Assembly: GCA_038240335.1 (NCBI GenBank)
Contig: JBBSDV010000200.1
Coordinates: 1 to 5,245 of the forward strand
From: JBBSDV01 sp038240335
Lineage (GTDB): Bacteria > Chloroflexota > Dehalococcoidia > DSTF01 > JACRBR01
DNA length: 5,245 nucleotides
Direction: 5' to 3'
Shown: positions 1 to 5,245 of the stretch, one piece after another
Position numbering within the stretch: the first letter of the stretch is position 1
How the letters are laid out: every line of letters starts with the position of its first letter
Translations under genes and position numbers: made by a program
The notes under the pieces: generated by a model
What the model was told of the DNA's origin: nothing
Databases searched by the model: none
What the model saw: only the letters and a program-made list of their open reading frames with translations

Positions 1-1230
1 AGGCTCGCCGACAGCAGCATGTACGCCGAGAAGCGCGAGCGCATCGCGGGCAACAACCCCTCGCTGATCCGCAACGGCATGGCGGACGAGCGGGCGGCGC
101 GAATGATCGGCGAGATCGTGCCGATGCTGACGTCGCCCGGCGGCCTCGACGAGAAGTTGCGGATGGTCGCCCACCGCCTGTCCGTCGGCGCCGGCTACGA
201 CGACGTCCGCTTTAATCTCGCGATACAGACGGCGGCCGCGCCGTCCGCAAGCACCTTTGCTCACCTCTCCGAAGCATCGATCGACGCCTGGGATGAAGAA
301 ACAGGCGCCGCGCCGAACCTCGAACTGATCGAGCGGCTGCGCGAGACACGACGGCCCATGATCATCGATGACCTCCTGACGCAGCCGTACTACAACGCCC
401 GGCAGCGCCAACTACTTCGCGATGCGAACGTCCGCTCGGCGCTGATCGTGCCGATGCTCTGGCAGGATGAATTCATCGGCATTCTCTCCGTCGCCGTCCG
501 CCAGCGCGGCGCGCTCGACGCCCGGGACGCTCGCTTTCTCGTTTCCGTAGCCGATCAGCTGACCGCGATCATCCGCATGGAGACCCTCGTCGTCGATCTC
601 GAGTTGGCGAGCCAGCACCTGCGGGACGCTCGCGGCGACACCGTGATCCTTCTCGCCGCCGCGGCCGAAGCGCACGACGACACGACTGGTCACCACCTTC
701 GCCGCGTGCGCGTGATCACGGCGATGCTCGCGCGCGAGCTCGGCTATCCGGAGGAGGACGTCGACGCCCTCGGCCTCGCCGCGGTGCTCCACGACATCGG
801 CAAGATTCGCGTCCCGGAATCGATCCTGCTCAGCCCGGCGCGGCTGAACGGCGGGGAGTGGGCGCAGATGAAGCAGCACACGGTTTGGGGCGCCGAGTTC
901 CTGTCGGAACGCCCCGGCTTCGAGCTGGCGGCGACGATCGCCCGCGCTCATCACGAGAAGTGGGATGGCAGCGGCTATCCCAACGGCCTCCGCGGCGCCG
1001 CGATCCCGGAGGTCGCGACGATCGTCTCCGTCGCCGACGCCCTTGACGCGATCACCAATGACCGCCCCTACCGCGCCGGCAACTCGATCGACTGGGCCGT
1101 CGCCGAGATCGTTCGTTGCGCCGGATCACAGTTCAGCCCGCGCATCGCCGCCGCCCTCGCCGCCCTCCACCGCGGCGGCGCGCTCACCCTCGACTCCCTC
1201 CACGACGAATCCCTCGATCACGCCGCCTAG
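1..1230 (+). CDS. GGDEF(end)-GAF-HD-GYP cyclic-di-GMP signalling protein, 5'-partial
   Basis: The frame is open to the left edge. The first visible residues, LADSSMYAEKRER, look like the last helix of a GGDEF domain, so the ATG at 19 is internal and the true start lies outside the window. 409 residues are visible. About 35-195 resemble a GAF sensor domain, with the typical 'RSALIVPML...FIGILSVAV' core. About 205-390 form an HD-GYP domain, which in this family hydrolyses cyclic-di-GMP in the cytoplasm using a metal centre. The expected ligands appear present: H232 in GHHLRRV, H264-D265 in HDIGK, H293 in KQHT, H317-H318 in the HHE motif, D322 before GYP (325-327), and D346 in VADALDA. The HD-GYP half therefore looks catalytically competent. 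Whether the GGDEF half is an active cyclase cannot be judged here. The stop TAG at 1228-1230 is followed directly by a heptad repeat array. HD-GYP assignment is very secure; the GGDEF assignment rests on about 13 residues. Confidence 0.93.
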   Translation, partial: RLADSSMYAEKRERIAGNNPSLIRNGMADERAARMIGEIVPMLTSPGGLDEKLRMVAHRLSVGAGYDDVRFNLAIQTAAAPSASTFAHLSEASIDAWDEETGAAPNLELIERLRETRRPMIIDDLLTQPYYNARQRQLLRDANVRSALIVPMLWQDEFIGILSVAVRQRGALDARDARFLVSVADQLTAIIRMETLVVDLELASQHLRDARGDTVILLAAAAEAHDDTTGHHLRRVRVITAMLARELGYPEEDVDALGLAAVLHDIGKIRVPESILLSPARLNGGEWAQMKQHTVWGAEFLSERPGFELAATIARAHHEKWDGSGYPNGLRGAAIPEVATIVSVADALDAITNDRPYRAGNSIDWAVAEIVRCAGSQFSPRIAAALAALHRGGALTLDSLHDESLDHAA

Positions 1231-1241
1231 CCCGCTCCCTG

Positions 1242-1395
1242 GAAGCGGGAAGCGTGAAGCGTGAAGCGGGAAGCGGGAAGCGGGAAGCGGGAAGCGGGAA
1301 GCGGGAAGCGGGAAGCGGGAAGCGAGAAGCGGGAAGCGGGAAGCGTGAAGCGTGACGCGAGAAGCCGCAAGCGGGACGCGGGCAGCGAGAGGCGG
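1242..1395. repeat. 7-bp tandem repeat array (GAAGCGN), 22 units
   Basis: Sixteen consecutive heptamers at 1242-1353 follow GAAGCG plus G, T or A, with variation only at the seventh base. Six degenerate units follow at 1354-1395 (e.g. GACGCGA, GAAGCCG, CAAGCGG). One base is then lost, and isolated units appear at 1396-1408 and 1416-1422. Because 7 bp is not a multiple of 3, every frame reads as a 7-residue peptide repeat; these open frames are artefacts of the repeat. The array begins 11 bp after the stop of the HD-GYP gene and runs into the structured element at 1407. The graded decay toward the right suggests that recent expansion or homogenisation acted mainly on the left part. It may slip in length between strains. 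Confidence 0.95.
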
Positions 1396-1406
1396 AAGCG
1401 GGAAGC

Positions 1407-1523
1407 CGGCCGAATGAAGCGGGAGTGCAGTCGCCGCGACGACTGCCGGGGGTTCGGGGGTGTCCCCCGAAGATTCTCTCTTATTTCATAGTCTCTATCC
1501 GGGTACGCGCGAGCGGACACGGC
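1407..1523 (+). repeat. Structured dispersed repeat element, copy 1
   Basis: This 117-bp segment is clearly homologous to the reverse complement of 4104-4217. In order it contains: an edge CGGCCG and AGCGGGAGTGCAG; hairpin A, with arms GCAGTCG (1427-1433) and CGACTGC (1440-1446) around a 6-nt loop; a G-rich linker; hairpin B, with perfect 8-bp arms TTCGGGGG (1453-1460) and CCCCCGAA (1464-1471) around TGT; a pyrimidine-rich tract (1472-1486); a conserved box CTCTATCCGGGTACGC (1493-1508); and GAGCGGACACGGC ending near 1523. It lies 3' of the HD-GYP gene and 207 bp 5' of the next gene. I do not recognise it as a named repeat family. It has no transposase and no obvious target-site duplication. 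Confidence 0.85.
1453..1486 (+). terminator. Possible intrinsic terminator within element copy 1
   Basis: The 8-bp GC-rich hairpin with a 3-nt loop (1453-1471) is followed by a mixed T/C tract (GATTCTCTCTTATTT). This would suit termination of transcripts from the HD-GYP gene, whose stop lies about 220 bp upstream. The tract is not a clean T run. The hairpin belongs to a repeated element, so termination may be incidental or not its role at all. Confidence 0.35.
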
Positions 1524-1559
1524 GAATGATAGGAGCAGATCGCACACCGCCCACGATCC

Positions 1560-1601
1560 CGCCTCCTCGCGAGCTACGCGCAACAGCGTGGCGCGGAGGC
1601 G
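1560..1601 (+). other. 42-nt imperfect hairpin upstream of the GT39 gene
   Basis: The outer arms CGCCTCC (1560-1566) and GGAGGCG (1595-1601) are perfectly complementary. The inner arms GCTACGC (1573-1579) and GCGTGGC (1586-1592) pair with one G-T wobble around loop GCAACA. The two stems are separated by an asymmetric 6/2-nt internal loop. It lies about 130 bp before the start codon at 1731, so it could be a leader structure. In GC-rich DNA such pairing can also arise by chance. The rest of 1524-1730 shows no coding signal or clear site. Confidence 0.4.
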
Positions 1602-1607
1602 AACCGT

Positions 1608-1637
1608 TTGATCGCGGCGACGGTACGGCGATAGGAT
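1608..1637 (+). promoter_or_regulatory. Weak sigma70-like promoter candidate for the GT39 gene
   Basis: TTGATC (1608-1613) and TAGGAT (1632-1637) are separated by 18 bp, each matching four of six consensus bases. They lie about 95 bp before the start at 1731. A match of this quality is not rare, and the host's promoter consensus is unknown. It is recorded only as the best candidate in the gap. Confidence 0.15.
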
Positions 1638-1730
1638 CACGCACCCCATACAGAGATCCGATCTGGAGGATGCCACGTTCAGCACAATCCTCCTCGTTTC
1701 ACCGGCCGAGGGACGGCGTGAGCAGGTAGC

Positions 1731-3107
1731 ATGAGCGTCCGGACGCAGCATCGGCTTGACCGAAACGACGTGCGTTGGTGCGGGGCGTTGCTCGCCTGCG
1801 CACTCGCCATTCGCCTCGTGTGGGTGCTTACAGTCGATACCGGCTTCGGACCGTTCTCCGACCCGCAGTGGTACTACGTGACCGCGACGAACCTGGCGCG
1901 CGGCAACGGACTGACGACGACGAAGATCACCGGCCTCGGCCATGTCGCCGGCCCGGGCGGCGCCCAGACGCTGCGCTGGCCGGTCGGCTACTCGCTGAGC
2001 CTCGCGCCGTTCTTCAAGCTCTTCGGCGCGTCCGTGATCAGCGGGACGGTCGTTAACGCGATCGCCGGCGCCGCGACCGTGCCGCTCGTGTACCTCCTCG
2101 CTCGCCGAATCTTCGACCGGCGCGTCGCGATCACGGCGGGCGCCCTCGCCGCCGTCTATCCGGCGCACATCGTCTGGTCGTCCGTCTATTACTCCGACCT
2201 GCTGTTCACACTCGCGTTCTCCGCGGCGCTGGTCGTTTTGCTCTATGCCGGCGCGCGGCCGGCGCCGCGGCAAGCGCTCGCCTTCGGCCTGCTGCTTGGC
2301 TATGCCGCCATCATCCGGCCGACGGCGGCCGTCCTCCTTTTGCCGGCGGTAATCTTCTGGTTCGGCGGCGACGACCGTCACCGCCTGCCGCTGGCGCCGC
2401 TGGCGATCGCGCTCGCTGGCGTCGCACTCTGGCTCGCTCCTGTGAGCGCCTGGAACAGCATTCGCACCGGCTCGCCGAAGCTTGTCTCCGAGAATCTCGG
2501 GTACAACCTGCGTATCGGGCACGCGCCGTACTCGACGGGTCGCTACGTCTATCCGGCGGATCTCTGGGCGACAGTACCGCCGCTGACGCCCGGCGACGCG
2601 CTGCCGAGCGAGAGCCTGGCGACGCGCCGCGCCGTTCGTTACGCCGCGACGCATCCACTGCGCGAGATCGAGCTGAGCGCGCGCAAGGTGTTCTACCTGT
2701 ATACGACCGATTCGGATGCGATGGTGTGGGCGTCGACGTTCGGCACGCGTCCGATCTGGGACTCGCCGCCGCTCACAGCGCGCCTCGGCGACCTCTGCGA
2801 CCTTGCAGCATATGCGGTACTCGTGCTGGCGATCGCTTCGGTCCCGGCGACGTTCATGCGGCGTCGCGAACTTGTGCTCCTCTGGATGACGCTCGCCGTC
2901 TGGACCGCGACGCACATCGTGTTCTTCGGCGAGCCGCGCTACCGGCTGCCGCTGTTGCCGATCTTGCTCACCTTCGCCGCCGTCGCCCTTGTGCAGCTGG
3001 TCGACGTGGCGCGAGGCGCGTTCGCAGGCAACTTCGCAGGCAACGTCGAACAAGACCGCGATGCATCGCAATCAGCGAAGTCCGTAGGGTCATCTCGTCT
3101 ACCGTGA
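1731..3107 (+). CDS. GT39/ArnT-like polytopic membrane glycosyltransferase
   Basis: The 458-residue protein has roughly ten hydrophobic segments, near 17-35, 86-100, 101-123, 134-152, 155-173, 181-210, 217-240, 358-376, 380-399 and 405-425. The layout fits GT-C glycosyltransferases of the PMT/ArnT (GT39) type. These use a lipid-phosphate-linked sugar and transfer it outside the cytoplasmic membrane. Family-like signs are an acidic residue after the first membrane segment (D44 in FSDPQWYY, the likely catalytic base), RWPVGYSLSLAPFFKLFG (82-99), the NLGYNLRIGHAP stretch before a loop (about 255-300), and a late GEPRYRLPLLPILL segment (400-413). The acceptor and sugar cannot be inferred. The ATG at 1731 has only a weak upstream CAGG (1723-1726). 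The last 30 residues are hydrophilic and contain a duplicated FAGN. It converges with the lipase gene. Confidence 0.85.
   Translation: MSVRTQHRLDRNDVRWCGALLACALAIRLVWVLTVDTGFGPFSDPQWYYVTATNLARGNGLTTTKITGLGHVAGPGGAQTLRWPVGYSLSLAPFFKLFGASVISGTVVNAIAGAATVPLVYLLARRIFDRRVAITAGALAAVYPAHIVWSSVYYSDLLFTLAFSAALVVLLYAGARPAPRQALAFGLLLGYAAIIRPTAAVLLLPAVIFWFGGDDRHRLPLAPLAIALAGVALWLAPVSAWNSIRTGSPKLVSENLGYNLRIGHAPYSTGRYVYPADLWATVPPLTPGDALPSESLATRRAVRYAATHPLREIELSARKVFYLYTTDSDAMVWASTFGTRPIWDSPPLTARLGDLCDLAAYAVLVLAIASVPATFMRRRELVLLWMTLAVWTATHIVFFGEPRYRLPLLPILLTFAAVALVQLVDVARGAFAGNFAGNVEQDRDASQSAKSVGSSRLP
3021..3044 (+). repeat. 12-bp perfect tandem duplication inside the GT39 gene
   Basis: TTCGCAGGCAAC occurs twice in direct succession (3021-3032 and 3033-3044). 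It encodes FAGN-FAGN at residues 431-438. The duplication is in frame and falls in the hydrophilic tail after the last membrane segment, so it probably has little effect on function. Confidence 0.95.
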
Positions 3108-3136
3108 CGTTTCAGGAAGCAAAACAGCAGTCGCTG

Positions 3137-4018
3137 TCAGACAGAGACATCCCGACGGCTCGTCGATACCGCGAGCGCTTCGACGTGCGCGTCGAGCCAG
3201 AAGGCGATGTCGCCCATGACGAGCGCCTGCTCCGGTTCGTTCAGGATCTCGTGATACAACCCTTCGTACACCTTCAGCATCTTGTCCGCCGACGAAGCGC
3301 GCTCGTAGAGCATCCGGCTGCCTTCGGGGCTCGTCAGCTGATCGGCGCTGCCGTGCAGCACCAGCAGCGGCAGCGCGATAGAAGGTTCGCGCTTCACGAT
3401 CAGCGCTACGGCGCGCGTCATCGCGGCGGCTGTGCCCGCCGGAATCTTGCCGCGATAGTTCAGCGGATCGGAGTCATACAGCGCGACGACCTGCGGATCG
3501 CGTGACACCGTGGTGGAATCGAGCGTGAAGAGCCGCACGCGGGGCGCGACGCGGCCGACGACGCGCAGCATCGCCGAGACAGCGCGCTGCACCCCGCTCG
3601 CCGGAGTCAGCACACCGGCGCTGACGATCAGGCCGTCGAACTTCGGCCGGCGCGTGACCATCGCGAGCGTGACGATGGCGCCGCCCATGCTGTGGCCGAG
3701 CAGGAACGCCGGCACGCCTGCGTTGCCGTCCGCCGCGTCCAGGTGGCGCAGGAAGGCATCGAGATCGTCGAGGTACTCGTTGAGCGACCGTACGAGCACG
3801 CGCTCGCCCGACGAGCGGCCGTGGCCGCGGAGATCGAGCGCCTGCACCGCGTAGCCGCGGTCGGAGAAGTACGCGCCGACGTGCGCGTAGCGGCCGCTGT
3901 GCTCGGCATAGCCGTGGACGATGATCAGCCGCGCCCTCGCGGCGCCGTCCGGCAGCCACGCCCGCTCGAAGAGCATGCGTCCGCCGGTCGATTCGAATGT
4001 GCCTTCGTGCGTGCGCAT
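3137..4018 (-). CDS. Alpha/beta hydrolase, monoacylglycerol lipase-like
   Basis: The 293-residue protein has the features of the monoacylglycerol lipase branch of the alpha/beta hydrolases (Hydrolase_4/serine aminopeptidase-like). Members split monoacylglycerols or lysophospholipids into a fatty acid and glycerol or glycerophosphate. HGYAEHSGRY (35-44) supplies the oxyanion-hole region, LDLRGHGRSSG (61-71) follows, and the nucleophile elbow GHSMGG places Ser110. LHGSADQL gives Asp226 and YEGLYHE gives His256, completing the triad. The DPLNYRGKI stretch (184-192) also matches the family. No signal peptide is seen, so it is probably cytoplasmic or loosely membrane-associated. The frame stays open to 4198, but I chose the ATG at 4018. 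AAGGAG (4023-4028) sits 4 nt before it, homology begins there, and the extension would run into the repeat element. The substrate is inferred from family only. Confidence 0.93.
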   Translation of the reverse strand: MRTHEGTFESTGGRMLFERAWLPDGAARARLIIVHGYAEHSGRYAHVGAYFSDRGYAVQALDLRGHGRSSGERVLVRSLNEYLDDLDAFLRHLDAADGNAGVPAFLLGHSMGGAIVTLAMVTRRPKFDGLIVSAGVLTPASGVQRAVSAMLRVVGRVAPRVRLFTLDSTTVSRDPQVVALYDSDPLNYRGKIPAGTAAAMTRAVALIVKREPSIALPLLVLHGSADQLTSPEGSRMLYERASSADKMLKVYEGLYHEILNEPEQALVMGDIAFWLDAHVEALAVSTSRRDVSV

Positions 4019-4022
4019 GCTG

Positions 4023-4028
4023 CTCCTT
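4023..4028 (-). promoter_or_regulatory. Ribosome binding site that decides the lipase start
   Basis: AAGGAG on the minus strand lies 4 nt before the ATG at 4018. It supports this start over upstream in-frame starts as far as 4198, which would add 60 residues of non-conserved, repeat-derived sequence. Confidence 0.7.
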
Positions 4029-4103
4029 AGTTCGCGTCCTGCGGCCTGGGCGCTCGCTTCGCGGTCGCTCGGTAGGCCGCGTGCCGCACATGGTCGGCGC
4101 GAT

Positions 4104-4217
4104 GCCGTGTCCGCTTGCGTACCCGGATACAGATTATGAGAAGAAGAAGTATCGGGGGACACCCCCGAATCCCGGCAGAGGCGCTGCGCCCTCTGCACTC
4201 CCGCTCCTTTGCGGCCG
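4104..4217 (-). repeat. Structured dispersed repeat element, copy 2 (inverted)
   Basis: Read on the minus strand, this 114-bp segment repeats the order of copy 1: the CGGCCG edge (4212-4217) and AGCGGGAGTGCAG; hairpin A, with arms GCAGAG/CTCTGC (4191-4196 and 4175-4180 on the plus strand) plus a short inner G/C stem with a bulge; hairpin B (4152-4168, 7-bp arms, 3-nt loop); a pyrimidine tract; box CTGTATCCGGGTACGC (4117-4132 on plus); and AAGCGGACACGGC ending at 4104. Hairpin A differs from copy 1 in both arms in a compensating way. It sits 121 bp after the stop of the GT4 gene and 85 bp before the lipase start. Unlike copy 1 it has no adjoining heptad array. Confidence 0.85.
4133..4168 (-). 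terminator. Possible intrinsic terminator within element copy 2
   Basis: On the minus strand a 7-bp GC hairpin (4152-4168) is followed by TACTTCTTCTTCTC. It lies about 170 bp beyond the stop of the GT4 gene and in the same sense. The T tract is interrupted by C residues, so this is a weak call that shares its doubts with the copy 1 candidate. Confidence 0.3.
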
Positions 4218-4338
4218 CACGCTCTCGGGTGCTCCGCCGTTCCCCCGTTGCGAAACTGGAGATGTAGTCCGACGTATTACCGCGCGAGCGCGTGCTTTGA
4301 TCGGTCAGCGAGTAACGGCCAAGATCCAGCATCCAGCA
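4218..4338. other. Non-coding spacer between GT4 stop and element copy 2
   Basis: Nothing convincing is seen here apart from two adjacent copies of the heptamer ATCCAGC (4324-4330 and 4331-4337) right beside the GT4 stop codon. Two units are too few to call an array. The other part of the gap, 4019-4103, holds only the lipase ribosome binding site and no clear promoter. Confidence 0.5.
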
Positions 4339-5245
4339 TTACCGCCTGGCGAGCACCTCACGATACAGATCGACCGTCATGCGCGTCGTGCGCTCCCAGG
4401 TGAAATTGGTACGGATGTGCTCGCTCGCCGCCGCGCCCATCCGCGCGCAGCGATCCGGGTCGGCGAGCAGCATCTTGATCGCCGCCGCGAGCGCGAGGGG
4501 ATCGCCGGGCGGCACGAGGATGCCGGTGCGGCCGTCCTCGATGAACTCAGGGAAGGCGCCGGCGGTCGTCGCGATCACCGGCGTGCCGCAGGCCATCGCC
4601 TCGGCGGCCGGCAGCCCGAAGCCCTCGTACAGCGACGGTGACACGACGATCTGGGCGCTGTTGTACAGCCGCACGAGCTCGTCGGTGCTCAGCCGCGGGA
4701 TGTACTCGACGAAGCGCTGCAGCCCATGCTTCCAGACGAGCGGCGGCACGACGGTCATGTCCTTCGGCTGCTTGTCCTTGAACAACAGCCGGAAGTCCAT
4801 ATCGTGCTGCAGTAGCGCGCACGCCTCGATGAGGAACTTGGCGCCCTTGTTGCGGTCTTCGGAATCGCCGACGAAGAGGACCGTGCCGGGCTCGCGTTCA
4901 GCATCGGGCAACGGACGCATGATCTCGTGATCAACGCCGTAGGGCGTCTGCCGGATGTGCGCGAGCGGGATGCCCATCGACTTGCTGACCGACTGCGCGG
5001 AGTTGCGCGAGCCGGTGAGCACCATATCGATGCCGTTGGCGACACGCGACTGCATTCCGGATGGAAACCACAATTCCTTCGCGATGCGCGCCGGCACGCT
5101 GTTCGCCTCGCGGAGGTTGTTCGCCTTGTCGATCGCCAGCGGGTGATGGAGGCTGGCGACGACCGGCCGGCCGAGCAGCTTCTTCATCGCCAGGATGCCG
5201 TACCCCAGTGTCTGGTTGTCGTGGACGAGATCGAACGGCCCCTCG
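4339..5245 (-). CDS. GT4-family (GT-B fold) glycosyltransferase, 5'-partial
   Basis: The frame is open through the right edge. The residues before the first in-window ATG (5187), including FDLVHDNQTLGYGIL, read as a normal GT4 N-terminal domain, so the real start lies outside. 301 residues are visible. The N-terminal Rossmann domain contributes GRPVVASLHHPL (25-36) and the TPYGVD linker (100-105). The C-terminal nucleotide-sugar domain starts near TVLFVGDSEDRNKG (121-134). It contains SPSLYEGFGLPAAEAMACGTPV, with the E-x7-E pair at Glu207 and Glu215 that marks retaining GT4 enzymes, then GRTGILVPPGDP (238-249) and a usual C-terminal helix ending in DLYREVLARR. Such enzymes act at the cytoplasmic face, moving a sugar from a nucleotide donor to a lipid or glycan acceptor. 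The specific donor and acceptor cannot be read from this. It ends with TAA at 4341-4339. Confidence 0.93.
   Translation of the reverse strand, partial: EGPFDLVHDNQTLGYGILAMKKLLGRPVVASLHHPLAIDKANNLREANSVPARIAKELWFPSGMQSRVANGIDMVLTGSRNSAQSVSKSMGIPLAHIRQTPYGVDHEIMRPLPDAEREPGTVLFVGDSEDRNKGAKFLIEACALLQHDMDFRLLFKDKQPKDMTVVPPLVWKHGLQRFVEYIPRLSTDELVRLYNSAQIVVSPSLYEGFGLPAAEAMACGTPVIATTAGAFPEFIEDGRTGILVPPGDPLALAAAIKMLLADPDRCARMGAAASEHIRTNFTWERTTRMTVDLYREVLARR

Noticed and set aside
1242..1395. CRISPR array
   Set aside because: The 7-bp units are contiguous with no unique spacers, and no cas genes are present.
1261..1491. Short plus-strand frames encoding KREAGSG-type peptide repeats
   Set aside because: They are translations of the 7-bp DNA repeat, open in several frames at once, with no ribosome binding site or non-repetitive domain.
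1407..1523. Insertion-sequence end or MITE
   Set aside because: There are no terminal inverted repeats across the element ends and no evident target duplication at either copy. The internal hairpins do not define element termini.
1227..3071. Very long minus-strand open frame (614 codons) opposite the GT39 gene
   Set aside because: Its product is rich in Arg, Glu and Gln with no recognisable domain. It runs through the heptad array, element copy 1 and the complement of a clear membrane protein gene. GC-rich DNA commonly leaves such antisense frames open.
3108..3136. Bidirectional terminator in the 29-bp convergent gap
   Set aside because: Only a 4-bp CAGC/GCTG pairing with no T tract is present, which is too weak to call.
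4019..4198. 60-residue N-terminal extension of the lipase
   Set aside because: The extension is translated from spacer and repeat element sequence, has no family similarity, and a good AAGGAG lies just before the ATG at 4018.
4379..4930. Plus-strand frame of 183 codons opposite the GT4 gene
   Set aside because: It lies wholly antisense to a well-supported glycosyltransferase and shows no domain of its own.

Overview
The window is GC-rich throughout and looks like the chromosome of a high-GC, probably free-living soil or water bacterium. I cannot place it by sequence alone. Acidobacteriota or Chloroflexota would fit the gene mix and the intergenic heptad repeats, but that is a weak inference. 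No rRNA, tRNA, CRISPR array, transposase or phage gene was found.

Layout: (1) 1-1230 (+) is the 3' part of a cyclic-di-GMP enzyme. The end of an apparent GGDEF domain runs in from the left edge, followed by a GAF-like sensor and a complete HD-GYP phosphodiesterase domain. (2) 1231-1730 is a 500-bp non-coding stretch. It holds a 7-bp tandem repeat array, the first copy of a structured repeat element, and a 42-nt imperfect hairpin. (3) 1731-3107 (+) encodes a polytopic membrane glycosyltransferase of the GT39/ArnT-like (GT-C) type. (4) 3137-4018 (-) encodes an alpha/beta hydrolase closely resembling monoacylglycerol lipase, convergent with the previous gene across 29 bp. (5) 4019-4338 is a 320-bp non-coding stretch with a second, inverted copy of the structured element. 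(6) 4339-5245 (-) is a GT4-family glycosyltransferase whose 5' end lies beyond the right edge.

The most noteworthy feature is the pair of ~115-bp elements at 1407-1523 and 4104-4217 (opposite strand). Each has two hairpins, a pyrimidine tract and a conserved box. One stem differs between copies by base-pair-preserving changes, which suggests selection on structure. Together the copies bracket the GT39 and lipase genes, and each lies in sense orientation upstream of the bracketed gene.

The genes share only a loose theme: signalling by c-di-GMP plus envelope glycan and lipid handling. They do not form one operon. Two glycosyltransferases flank a lipase, but the strands alternate and no common pathway can be shown from this window.
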